Shown here: in pieces, positions 1 through 8,133 of the stretch
Layout: the number at the start of each line of letters is the position of its first letter
Numbering within the stretch: the stretch's first letter is position 1
Assembly (NCBI GenBank): GCA_019120275.1
Contig: DWVL01000030.1
Span: 1 to 37,258, forward strand
Source: Candidatus Mediterraneibacter excrementavium
Lineage (GTDB): Bacteria; Bacillota; Clostridia; Lachnospirales; Lachnospiraceae
Length of the DNA stretch: 37,258 nt
Direction: 5' to 3'
Made by a program: the position numbers and the translations under genes
The notes under the pieces: model-generated
Databases searched by the model: none
Told to the model about the DNA's origin: nothing
Seen by the model: the letters and a program-made list of their open reading frames with translations, nothing else

Positions 1-117
1 TAATATACTTTCCCGATCCCCTTGAAATACGATCTTAATATCCCCCATCTCATCCGCAACATACCCAATGTCAAATTTTACCGATGAAAATCTAAAATGG
101 CACGGTGCCCTGATAGC
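1..117 (-). other. Open reading-frame fragment running off the left edge
   Basis: Reading the minus strand from 117 to the window edge there are 39 codons without a stop, ending in a stretch that looks protein-like (for example FDIGYVADEMGDIKIVFQGD). No start codon or ribosome binding site is visible upstream in this frame, and the TGA at 120-118 closes it. It could be the 5'-truncated remainder of a gene broken by the neighbouring insertion sequence, or chance. I do not recognise the family. Confidence 0.15.
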
Positions 118-165
118 TCACTATTTATTAATAACTTTTGCTTCAGAACAAACATGGCTGCACAT

Positions 166-876
166 TTAAAAAGTGGTTAACTCTATGGTCAGGGTCAAAT
201 GGCGTATATACCTTCCCTGAACGCACAAATACAATTTTGTCTTCCACTTTACACGGATTTCGCTTTTTCTCTGGCGGCTATCTTGCTCTCCTGAGAATAC
301 TTCTCCTACAGCCTCCAACATACCCAGGCACTTGTCCCCAACGATGAGTTTGACTCCATCCAAGTCACGGCTGCGGAGCCAATAGATCCCGTCCACATAG
401 ACATACGGATATCGCCCACCTTGCAGAGGACGGTTGCGCCAATCCTCAATGTGGACATACGCCTTCTTGTTCAATTCGCTGATGGTGGAGGGAGAGACTT
501 TGCTACCCCACAGGGCCTCGGTAATGTCTTCTACACGGCGGACAGATACGCCGGCCAGGTACATCTCAATGAGTGCCTCTTCCACGCTGCTCTCCCGGCG
601 GCGGTACCGCTCAATAATAGCCGTCTCAAAGGAGATCCCTTTGAGCTTGGGTACCTTGAGGGTGACATCCCCGGAAGTGGTGGTGAGGTTGCGGCTGTAG
701 TGGCCGCTGCGGTAGCCCTGGCGCTGTTCGTTGCGCTCATACCGGGCTGCTTGCGTCAGTTTTTGAGCCTCAGCCTCCAGCAGCTCGTTGAGCGTTTCCT
801 CTACGCTTCCGCGTACAAGTTCCTTAAGCTGCCCCTTGATAACTTCTTCGTTTAGCTGTACAATCTTCTCAGGCAT
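166..876 (-). pseudogene. IS256-family transposase, internally deleted and C-terminally lost
   Basis: The N-terminal ~170 residues match the IS256/mutator transposase family in style: MPEKIVQLNEEVIKGQLKEL at the start, RNGHYSR-like RSGHYSRNLTT, and VPKLKG. The first acidic catalytic position lies in YVYVDGIY (about residue 162). The next recognisable family motif, KLIVGDKCLGMLEAVGEVF, follows only ~15 residues later, whereas roughly 60 residues normally separate these two blocks. An in-frame internal deletion is therefore inferred. After GEVF the protein turns into unrelated sequence to the stop, so the last third, including the final catalytic Glu, is absent. Full-length family members are about 400 residues; this is 236. 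It cannot be an active transposase. Confidence 0.8.
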
Positions 877-987
877 GGTTTGCTGTCTCCTTTCAGAATG
901 GTGTGTCGCAACTTCATTCTACCAGAGATCTGCAAACCATGTCTCTTTTTATCTACTTTTCAATTTGCGAAATTTATTCTACCTTAT
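166..987 (-). mobile_element. Decayed IS256-type insertion sequence
   Basis: The segment carries a broken IS256-family transposase plus about 110 bp of upstream AT-rich sequence with an AGGAGA ribosome binding site (rc of 885-893). The upstream end abuts the last codons of the rlmD-type gene near 984-990. No clean pair of terminal inverted repeats or target duplication could be identified by eye, so both boundaries are approximate. The right part of the element appears to be missing. It is inferred to be immobile, because the transposase lacks most of its catalytic half. Confidence 0.6.
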
Positions 988-2618
988 CTAATCGCCGCTT
1001 CCTTTTCTGGCGGACACTTTGGCACTTTCGGGTTTTCGGATTTGGACAGGTTATAATTCTGACCAACCTCTAATCCGCACTTTCTTTTGACTTGGGAGAT
1101 ATACAGGCTGGATACTTTCAAATGGTGCTTATCCCAGACGTATGCCTTGATTTCCTCATAGGTGGCCTTTGTCTCAGCAGTCGTGGCGTCCAGCTCATCC
1201 AAGTCCAGGTCGATCTCTATGGTGTCATCCGGCTTTTGTTGGGACAAAAGAACTACCGTCTCCACATGCACACTCATCGGGAACTGATCCACCGGCTGCA
1301 CCTTTTCCAACACATATCCGCTTCCGCATAAAACTTTCAGATCCCGGGCCAGCGTAGCCGGATCGCAGCTCACATACACGACTTTCTCTGGCGTCATCTT
1401 CACGATCGTATCCAGAAGCTTCTCATCGCATCCTTTTCTGGGCGGATCGACCACGATCACGTCTGCGTGCATTTCTGCGCTGTCCTCTGTGCGCTTCTGT
1501 TCGCAGAATGCCGGCAGCACTTCCTCGGCTTTCCCGACAAAAAATTCTGCATTTCTGATCCCGTTGAGTTCCGCGTTCCGGCGGGCATTTTCAATAGCCT
1601 GGGGAATGATCTCCACTCCGTATACTTTTCCCGCTTTCTGCGCCAGGAAAAGGGAAATAGTCCCGATCCCGCAGTACAGATCCCACACAGTCTCGCCGCC
1701 TTTTAAATCTGCATATTCCAGTGCGAGGGAATAAAGTTTCTCCGTCTGCACCGGATTTACCTGATAAAAAGAAAGCGGCGAGATCTGATATTTAATCTCT
1801 CCGATATAATCCGTGATGTAGTCCTGCCCCCAGAGCACACGGTACGCATCTCCCATGATGACATTATTCCGGTTCGTATTCTCACTGAACGAAATACTGG
1901 TCATTCCCGGCAGTTCCCTCAGCTTCCGGATCAGTTCATCCGCGTGAGGGATGTCCGTTCCGTTTATGACCAGACATACCATGATCTCTTTCGTCTTAAA
2001 TCCATAACGGATCAGAACATGGCGGACCAGTCCCTTCCCGCTCTTTTCATCATAGGAAGGGATCCGGTATTTCTTCATAAATGCCAGGATGATCTCCAGG
2101 ATCTCCTGATTAACCGGAACCCCGAGTATACAGTCCGTATTCGCGATAATATCATGCGTCCTTCCGGCGTAGAATCCGGTGACCGGACTGCCTTCTTTAT
2201 CCGTACCGAAAGGAAACTGGGCTTTATTACGGTATCCGAACGGATCCTCCATCCCGATGACAGGATCCATTACCCGTTCGACCAGTTCCGGATCAAATCC
2301 TCCGATCCGCACCAGATCGTCCCGCACTTTCTTCTGCTTGAACGCAAGCTGCTTCTCATAAGACATCTCCTGTATCTGACAGCCTCCGCACTGACGGGCG
2401 AACCGGCATCTTGGCTCCACCCGGTCCGGCGATGGTTCAATGACGCGCATAAGCCGGGCGTACCCGTAATTTTTCTTCGCCTTTATAACTTTTACTTCTG
2501 CTCTGTCACCGATCACAGCGTCTTTAACAAAGAGGGTGTAGCCGTCGAGTTTTCCGATGCCCTCGCCGCCTACACCGATATCTGTGATCTCTATGACTGC
2601 TGTTTCATTTTTCCGCAT
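984..2618 (-). CDS. rlmD: 23S rRNA (uracil-5-)-methyltransferase, RlmD/RumA type
   Basis: This enzyme is an SAM-dependent m5U methyltransferase of the TrmA/RlmC/RlmD family that modifies 23S rRNA. A TRAM domain (about residues 1-60) precedes a [4Fe-4S] cysteine set (C71, C77, C80, C163). The SAM-binding loop DLYCGIGT is at 313-320, DPPRKG at 391-396, the catalytic nucleophile C418 lies in VYVSCDPATLARDL, and the base E453 in HVETVVLL. Residues ~465-544 form an extra tail (with VSSLYISQVKRKCG) found in many clostridial homologues but not in the E. coli enzyme. The stop codon (986-984) lies at the junction with the IS256 remnant. The reading frame ends directly after CPPEKEAAIR, where relatives usually run on for several residues, so a slight 3' truncation is inferred. 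It is the last gene of a unit with the two genes upstream (15-bp gap). Confidence 0.9.
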   Translation of the reverse strand: MRKNETAVIEITDIGVGGEGIGKLDGYTLFVKDAVIGDRAEVKVIKAKKNYGYARLMRVIEPSPDRVEPRCRFARQCGGCQIQEMSYEKQLAFKQKKVRDDLVRIGGFDPELVERVMDPVIGMEDPFGYRNKAQFPFGTDKEGSPVTGFYAGRTHDIIANTDCILGVPVNQEILEIILAFMKKYRIPSYDEKSGKGLVRHVLIRYGFKTKEIMVCLVINGTDIPHADELIRKLRELPGMTSISFSENTNRNNVIMGDAYRVLWGQDYITDYIGEIKYQISPLSFYQVNPVQTEKLYSLALEYADLKGGETVWDLYCGIGTISLFLAQKAGKVYGVEIIPQAIENARRNAELNGIRNAEFFVGKAEEVLPAFCEQKRTEDSAEMHADVIVVDPPRKGCDEKLLDTIVKMTPEKVVYVSCDPATLARDLKVLCGSGYVLEKVQPVDQFPMSVHVETVVLLSQQKPDDTIEIDLDLDELDATTAETKATYEEIKAYVWDKHHLKVSSLYISQVKRKCGLEVGQNYNLSKSENPKVPKCPPEKEAAIR

Positions 2619-2633
2619 ACTATGCTCCCGTTG

Positions 2634-3578
2634 TCAACTTTCCGATGTTCTCCGCAGATTGGACTCGAAGAGCTTGTTATATCCCAGCCATTCCGTGCCC
2701 GTTTTCCCTTTGAAGATCTCTGTGAGCGTCTGCATCTTTGCATCCGTATTATCCGCCAGATTCAGCGCCATAGCCTCCGCCAGCGCCGGTTTCTTCGGCG
2801 AACCATACTCCAGTTCCCCGTGATGGGCAATGATGCAGTGCTTCAGTTCATTGGCCAGTCGCTGCGGAAAATCCGGAAGCGTCCGCAATGCTTCATCGAT
2901 CATCTCCACGCCGATCACGATATGTCCGATCAGCTGGCCTTCGTCTGTGTAATCATTATCCGGGAAAGCGGAAAGTTCTCTCGTCTTGCCGATATCATGA
3001 CAGATCGCCGCAGTGATCAGAAGATCCTTATTCAGGATCGGGTATGCACCCGAAAAATAATCACACATATGGACCACGCTCAGCGTATGCTCCAGCAGGC
3101 CGCCGGAGAACCCGTGATGTACCGTCTTCGCTGCCGAATGGCCCCTGAATGATTTTATAAACTGCTCGTCTTTCACAAAAAAATATTCCAGGAGCTGTCT
3201 GAGGTGCGGATTGGTGATCCTGCTGATATACCCGAGCAGTCCTGCATACATCTTCTCCACATTTTTATCAGTCGTCGGCATATAATCCGCAGGGTCATAC
3301 TCTCCTTCATCCGCCCTGCGTATCTGCTTGATATTCAGCTGCAGATTGCCGTTATAACTGATCACATCACCGTAAACTTCAATGAAGTCCTTTTCTTCAT
3401 ACTCCGCGATCCCCTGCGAGTTGGGATCCCACACCTTTCCATCCAGAATTCCTGTTTTGTCCTGCAGGAGCAGATTATCATACGGCTTCCCGTTTCTCGT
3501 CTCCGCAGAACGCTTTCCTTTACAGAGATAAATATTCCTGATCGTCTCACCTTCATGAAGTCCGTTAATATATCTCAT
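2634..3578 (-). CDS. yhaM: 3'-5' exoribonuclease YhaM family (OB fold + HD domain)
   Basis: YhaM-type enzymes degrade RNA from short 3' tails in the Firmicutes cytoplasm. The N-terminal ~90 residues look like an OB-fold nucleic-acid binding domain (LLLQDKTGILDGKVWD). The C-terminal half is an HD metal-dependent hydrolase with ligands H164 (GLLEHTLSV), H194-D195 (ICHDIGK), H252/H253 (IIAHHGE) and D276 (NLADNTDA). At 314 residues it has the usual family length. The start ATG at 3578 has an AGAGGA site upstream. It is preceded by the HtrA-like gene (23-bp gap) and followed by rlmD (15-bp gap), so the three are probably cotranscribed. Confidence 0.9.
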   Translation of the reverse strand: MRYINGLHEGETIRNIYLCKGKRSAETRNGKPYDNLLLQDKTGILDGKVWDPNSQGIAEYEEKDFIEVYGDVISYNGNLQLNIKQIRRADEGEYDPADYMPTTDKNVEKMYAGLLGYISRITNPHLRQLLEYFFVKDEQFIKSFRGHSAAKTVHHGFSGGLLEHTLSVVHMCDYFSGAYPILNKDLLITAAICHDIGKTRELSAFPDNDYTDEGQLIGHIVIGVEMIDEALRTLPDFPQRLANELKHCIIAHHGELEYGSPKKPALAEAMALNLADNTDAKMQTLTEIFKGKTGTEWLGYNKLFESNLRRTSES

Positions 3579-3601
3579 TTATAATCCTCTTTCTAATGTT
3601 T

Positions 3602-4873
3602 TTATTCCTTACTTCCAACCGTCACTGTGAAATCCACATCCACATAACCGTCCGCGCCGCGCCGCTGTCCCCTGAGCCGGATCATGTCGCCCGTCTTCGT
3701 CTTGAGTATGGTACTCTGGAAAGCCCCGATGCCCGAAACTTCTTCTCTGGCCGCCTCACAGATAATATCCCCGCTCTGGATCCCGGCCTCCATCGCCGGC
3801 GATTCCGGATCCACATCCACCACATAGACCCCTTCCGGCATTCCCTGTTCCTGAAGATCGCTGGTCACTGCCGCGCCATATATACCGATATACGGAACGC
3901 TCTCGTCATTGGCCAGGATTTCGATCACGGTTTTAAGATCGGATATGGCATACGCTTTTGCCGTTGTACTTCCCTCTTCATCCCAGACCGATGGGGAGAT
4001 CATACCGATCACTTCACCGTCCAGATTAAAAAGTACTCCGGTCCCTCCCTCACTCACGGGAATATCTGTCGCTATAACATCGCACTCTCTGTCGAAAAAT
4101 GTCTCTTTATATTCAACGGAACTTACGGTTCCCCGGCTTGCGCCGTCCGCATACCCGTACATATCTCCCAGGGCCAGCACGATGCCGCCCTGTCTGACCG
4201 CATTGGAATTCCCCAGCACAGATACTTTGATGCTGCTCCATGTGCTGTCCGTAATATCTGCCCGCGGCACGCTGAATACAGCAAGACCGCTGTTCAGATC
4301 CCGTCTTTTCAGTGAAGCGGTATATATACTGGAATCCTGAAATGTAACCTTCCATTCCTGCGCTCCCTCACTTACGGAACTGTCTGCAAGGATCAGGAGT
4401 TCCCGCCCGTTGTCCGCAAGGATCACACCGGTGGATCCTTCATCAATCCCTGTCATCCGGGCATTCCAGTCGTCCGCTCCTGCAGCCGGCTGTATATACG
4501 CGGTTCCCCTCTTCGCTTCCTGGACACGCTCATTCACCGATGCCATGATCTCCTCATAGCTCTCCGCATCGAGCACAGGTTCGGCCTCTTCCTCTTCCGC
4601 CGCTTCCTGTGGTTCCTCAGGCTCCGTATCCTCGGGAATTGAAACCGTCTCAAGATTGCCCCTGAATACGTCCTGCACCCATGGCCTGAGCGCAAAAAAA
4701 CCAAGGCAGGCGAACGCTCCCAGGATCACACCGTATATGGCGATCCTGACACACTGACGCGCAAGCTGCCGCCTGCTGAGAGGTTTTGGCTTTATCGTTT
4801 CCTGTAGGAAAGAATATTTTTCTTCTTCCGGTCCCTCATCCGGACTCAGATTCTGATCTTTATCGTTCGGCAT
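3602..4873 (-). CDS. HtrA/DegP-like membrane protein without a catalytic triad (PDZ pseudoprotease)
   Basis: The protein is 423 residues from the chosen start, with an acidic cytoplasmic tail, one membrane segment (about 42-63, IAIYGVILGAFACLGFFALR), a Glu-rich linker, a trypsin-like domain (about 140-320) and a C-terminal PDZ domain (about 325-420, ending in TVGSKE). The fold resembles S1C proteases: GSTGVILADNG, a LAVF strand and NLDGEVIGM can be aligned. The three catalytic positions appear replaced: the His position reads LLILADSSV, the Asp position NSGLAV, and the Ser position SEGGTGVLFN instead of GNSGGPL. I therefore infer a non-proteolytic sensor or scaffold. The frame is open to 4924, but ATG at 4873 is preferred because GGAGGAA lies 7-8 nt upstream and the promoter overlaps the longer start. 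It is the first gene of a unit with yhaM and rlmD. Confidence 0.8.
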   Translation of the reverse strand: MPNDKDQNLSPDEGPEEEKYSFLQETIKPKPLSRRQLARQCVRIAIYGVILGAFACLGFFALRPWVQDVFRGNLETVSIPEDTEPEEPQEAAEEEEAEPVLDAESYEEIMASVNERVQEAKRGTAYIQPAAGADDWNARMTGIDEGSTGVILADNGRELLILADSSVSEGAQEWKVTFQDSSIYTASLKRRDLNSGLAVFSVPRADITDSTWSSIKVSVLGNSNAVRQGGIVLALGDMYGYADGASRGTVSSVEYKETFFDRECDVIATDIPVSEGGTGVLFNLDGEVIGMISPSVWDEEGSTTAKAYAISDLKTVIEILANDESVPYIGIYGAAVTSDLQEQGMPEGVYVVDVDPESPAMEAGIQSGDIICEAAREEVSGIGAFQSTILKTKTGDMIRLRGQRRGADGYVDVDFTVTVGSKE

Positions 4874-4895
4874 GGGTACAATTCCTCCGAATTCT

Positions 4896-4924
4896 AGTAT
4901 AACCGATTCACAAAGATAGTTCAA
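4896..4924 (-). promoter_or_regulatory. Sigma-A-type promoter for the HtrA-like/yhaM/rlmD unit
   Basis: On the minus strand TTGAAC (4924-4919), a 17-nt spacer and TATACT (4901-4896) lie 23 nt before the chosen ATG at 4873. This arrangement also argues against the longer start at 4924, which would fall within the -35 box. Confidence 0.75.
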
Positions 4925-4939
4925 TCATCTGGAAAGGAC

Positions 4940-4968
4940 TTTTCTTTATCGTCATAATAAGGTAAACT
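4940..4968 (+). promoter_or_regulatory. Possible weak promoter for mutS2
   Basis: TTTTCT (4940-4945), a 17-nt spacer and TAAACT (4963-4968) precede mutS2 by 38 nt. Both boxes are poor matches; the position between divergent genes is the main support. Confidence 0.35.
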
Positions 4969-5006
4969 AATAGCATGCGAAACCCAGAATTGAACAGAGG
5001 GATCAT

Positions 5007-7382
5007 ATGAATCAGAAAACACTTGCAAAACTTGAATTTGATAAAATCATTGCCCGCCTTGAGGAAGAGGCGGGATCTTTCAGAGGTCGGCAGCTCTGCC
5101 GCCGTCTGAAACCGATGACAGACCCCGAAAAGATCGATACCTGCCAGGAACAGACAGCGGCTGCTTACACCCGCATTGTCAGAAAAGGCCGGATTTCCTT
5201 CTCAGATGCCGCCCCGGTGGAAGAATCCATGAAGCGGCTGGAGATCGGCGGCGCCTTGAGCGCCGGTGAGCTGCTGCGCATCTGCAGGCTCCTTGCCTCT
5301 GCAGCCAGAGCCAGATCTTACGGGCGGCACGACACCCCGGAGGATGCAGCCGACTGCCTGGATATCTATTTTGACCAGCTGGATCCGCTGGCTTCTCTCT
5401 CAGATGAGATCGGGCGATGCATTATCTCCGAAGATGAATTAAGCGACGATGCCAGCAGTACACTGAAGCACATCCGGCGGAGCATGAATGGGATCAACGA
5501 CCGGATCCACAGTACACTGAACAGCCTGGTCAACGGTTCCATGAGGACTTATCTGCAGGACGCCATCATCACCATGCGCGGGGACCGGTACTGCCTCCCC
5601 GTCAAATCAGAATACCGTTCTCAGGTTCAGGGACTGATCCACGACCAGTCCTCCACCGGTTCCACACTGTTCATTGAACCGATGGCTGTCGTAAAGCTGA
5701 ACAACGACCTGAAAGAACTCTTTGCAAAGGAACAGGAGGAGATCCAGGTGATCCTTGCCCGGCTGAGCGAAGAGGCTTCGCAATATATCGAAGAGATCCG
5801 CGCAGACTACCGCGCGCTGACGGAACTGGACTTCATCTTTGCCCGCGGAGCACTCGCCGTGTCCATGCGGGGCAGCCGTCCGGTCCTGAACCGGGACGGG
5901 CGGATCTTCATCCGCGAAGGGCGCCATCCCCTGCTGGATCAGAAGACCGTCGTTCCGATCACAGTAACCTTAGGGAAAGATTTTGACCTGCTGATCGTCA
6001 CAGGCCCGAACACCGGAGGCAAAACAGTGTCACTGAAGACAGTGGGTCTGCTCACCCTGATGGGGCAGGCCGGTCTTCACATCCCGGCCGCAGACCGTTC
6101 CGAGCTGGCGGTATTCGATCAGATCTATGCCGATATCGGCGATGAACAGAGTATCGAACAGAGCCTCAGTACTTTCTCTGCGCATATGACCAATATCGTC
6201 TCCTTTCTCCGGAAAGCGGATGAGCGCTCACTGGTGCTCTTTGACGAGCTGGGCGCAGGGACCGATCCCACTGAAGGCGCTGCGCTTGCGACATCCATTC
6301 TCTCCTATCTGCACGGCAGAGGGATCCGCACTATGGCGACCACCCATTACAGTGAACTGAAGGTATATGCGCTCTCCACCCCCGGCGTGGAAAACGCCTG
6401 CTGTGAGTTTGACGTGGAAAGCCTCCGGCCGACTTACCGGCTGCTTATCGGCATTCCCGGCAAGAGCAATGCGTTTGCCATATCCGGAAAGCTGGGCCTT
6501 CCCGATTTCATTATCGATGACGCCCGCCGGCGTCTGAGCGAACAGGACGTATCCTTCGAGGATCTGCTGAGCGACCTGGAGGAAAGCCGCCGCACAATTG
6601 AAAAGGAACAGGCCGAGATCGCAGCCTTCCGCCGCGAAGCCGAAGACCTTAAGGCCCGTGCCCAGGAGCGTCAGGATAAACTGGACGAACAGCGCGACCG
6701 CATCATCCGCGAGGCAAACGAAAAAGCCAACGCCATCCTGCGCGAGGCAAAGGAAGTCGCAGATGAGACGATCCGCAATTTCCACAAGTTCGGCAAAGAA
6801 AATATTTCCGCCGCAGAGATGGAGAAGGAACGCGACCGCCTGCGCCGGAAGATCAACGATACAGCATCAGCCTCTTCTCTTCCCGCACGCAAGACAAAGA
6901 AAACGCACAGGCCGGAAGAGTTCAGACTGGGAGAAACCGTGCGCGTACTGAGCATGAATCTTACAGGCACGATCCAGACGCTTCCGGATTCCCGCGGCAA
7001 CGTCACTGTCCAGATGGGGATCCTCCGCTCCCAGGTTCCTATATCCGACCTGGAGATCGTAGATGAACCATCTGCTTATGCACCGAAGAAACTGTCCCGC
7101 ACTTCAAAGGGCAGGATCGGCATGAGCAAGTCCCTGTCCGTGAGTCCGGAGATCAACCTGCTCGGCAGGACCGTCGATGAAGCAGTCGCAGAACTGGATA
7201 AATATCTGGATGATGCGCTCCTCTCTCACCTGAATACGGTCCGGGTGGTACACGGGAAAGGAACCGGAGCGCTGCGCAAAGGGATCCATGAATACCTCCG
7301 CAGGCAGAAACATGTGAAATCCTACCATCTGGCTGAATTCGGCGAGGGAGATGCCGGCGTAACGATCGTAGAACTGAAATAA
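5007..7382 (+). CDS. mutS2: MutS2 family ATPase/endonuclease
   Basis: This is full length for the family at 791 residues. The MutS-type ATPase core has Walker A GPNTGGKT at residues 333-340 and Walker B LVLFDELGAGTDP from about 409. A long charged coiled coil follows (about 520-620), then a KOW-like stretch (~640-690). A C-terminal Smr domain (about 716-791) contains the HGKGTGALR nuclease/nucleic-acid motif. MutS2 was first linked to suppression of recombination. In Bacillus it is also known to act on collided ribosomes, with the Smr domain contributing RNA or ribosome interactions. The N-terminal mismatch-recognition domain of MutS1 is absent, as expected. The two-component genes follow after 29 bp in the same direction. 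Confidence 0.95.
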   Translation: MNQKTLAKLEFDKIIARLEEEAGSFRGRQLCRRLKPMTDPEKIDTCQEQTAAAYTRIVRKGRISFSDAAPVEESMKRLEIGGALSAGELLRICRLLASAARARSYGRHDTPEDAADCLDIYFDQLDPLASLSDEIGRCIISEDELSDDASSTLKHIRRSMNGINDRIHSTLNSLVNGSMRTYLQDAIITMRGDRYCLPVKSEYRSQVQGLIHDQSSTGSTLFIEPMAVVKLNNDLKELFAKEQEEIQVILARLSEEASQYIEEIRADYRALTELDFIFARGALAVSMRGSRPVLNRDGRIFIREGRHPLLDQKTVVPITVTLGKDFDLLIVTGPNTGGKTVSLKTVGLLTLMGQAGLHIPAADRSELAVFDQIYADIGDEQSIEQSLSTFSAHMTNIVSFLRKADERSLVLFDELGAGTDPTEGAALATSILSYLHGRGIRTMATTHYSELKVYALSTPGVENACCEFDVESLRPTYRLLIGIPGKSNAFAISGKLGLPDFIIDDARRRLSEQDVSFEDLLSDLEESRRTIEKEQAEIAAFRREAEDLKARAQERQDKLDEQRDRIIREANEKANAILREAKEVADETIRNFHKFGKENISAAEMEKERDRLRRKINDTASASSLPARKTKKTHRPEEFRLGETVRVLSMNLTGTIQTLPDSRGNVTVQMGILRSQVPISDLEIVDEPSAYAPKKLSRTSKGRIGMSKSLSVSPEINLLGRTVDEAVAELDKYLDDALLSHLNTVRVVHGKGTGALRKGIHEYLRRQKHVKSYHLAEFGEGDAGVTIVELK

Positions 7383-7411
7383 ACTGCAGGAAATTAAAGG
7401 AGGACCTGATC

Positions 7412-8113
7412 ATGATAGGCAAACAGAAGATCCTGATCGTAGACGATGATGAGAATATCGCGGAACTGATCTCGCTCTACCTGACTAAAGAATGTTTTGA
7501 CACAAAAATCGTATATAACGGCGAAGATGCCCTGACTGCATTTGATACATACCAGCCAAATCTGATCCTTCTCGATCTGATGCTTCCCGGCATTGACGGA
7601 TACCAGGTCTGCCGCGAGATCCGCGCCAGATCCCCGGTGCCGATCATTATGCTTTCCGCCAAGGGCGAGGTCTTTGACAAAGTACTGGGGCTGGAGCTGG
7701 GCGCCGATGATTATATCATGAAGCCTTTTGATTCCAAAGAAATGGTGGCCCGCGTCCGCGCCGTCCTGCGCAGATATAATCCGGTCAAACCGGAGACAGC
7801 GGAAAAAGACCGGACAAAGCGCGTTCAGTATGACGGCCTCGAGATCAATCTGACAAACTATTCCGTCCTCTGCGACGGAAAAAACGTCGAAATGCCGCCG
7901 AAAGAACTGGAACTGCTGTACTGCCTGGCTTCCTCACCGAATCAGGTATTTACACGCGAACAGCTCCTGGACAGAATCTGGGGTTATGAATATGTGGGCG
8001 ATACAAGAACAGTAGACGTCCATATCAAACGTCTGCGGGAAAAGCTTAAGGATCATCCTTCCTGGAGCCTGAGCACCGTATGGGGCATCGGATATAAATT
8101 CGAGACAAAATAG
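7412..8113 (+). CDS. OmpR/PhoB-family response regulator
   Basis: The protein is a 233-residue two-domain regulator. The receiver domain (1-120) has the acidic pocket D11-D13, the phosphoacceptor D55 (LILLDLMLPG), the switch Ser at 82 and K104 (IMKPFD). The C-terminal winged helix (about 135-231) carries the family signature VFTREQLLDRIWGYEYVGD and TVDVHIKRLREKL. AAAGGAGG lies 11 nt before the ATG. It is followed after 20 bp by its cognate kinase gene. The regulated genes cannot be deduced; the adjacent binding-protein gene is convergent rather than downstream. Confidence 0.93.
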   Translation: MIGKQKILIVDDDENIAELISLYLTKECFDTKIVYNGEDALTAFDTYQPNLILLDLMLPGIDGYQVCREIRARSPVPIIMLSAKGEVFDKVLGLELGADDYIMKPFDSKEMVARVRAVLRRYNPVKPETAEKDRTKRVQYDGLEINLTNYSVLCDGKNVEMPPKELELLYCLASSPNQVFTREQLLDRIWGYEYVGDTRTVDVHIKRLREKLKDHPSWSLSTVWGIGYKFETK

Positions 8114-8133
8114 CAGAAAGACAGAATGTAAAA

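Noticed and set aside
1944-3152. 402-codon open frame on the plus strand
   Set aside because: Antisense to rlmD and yhaM, crosses their gene boundary, no domain.
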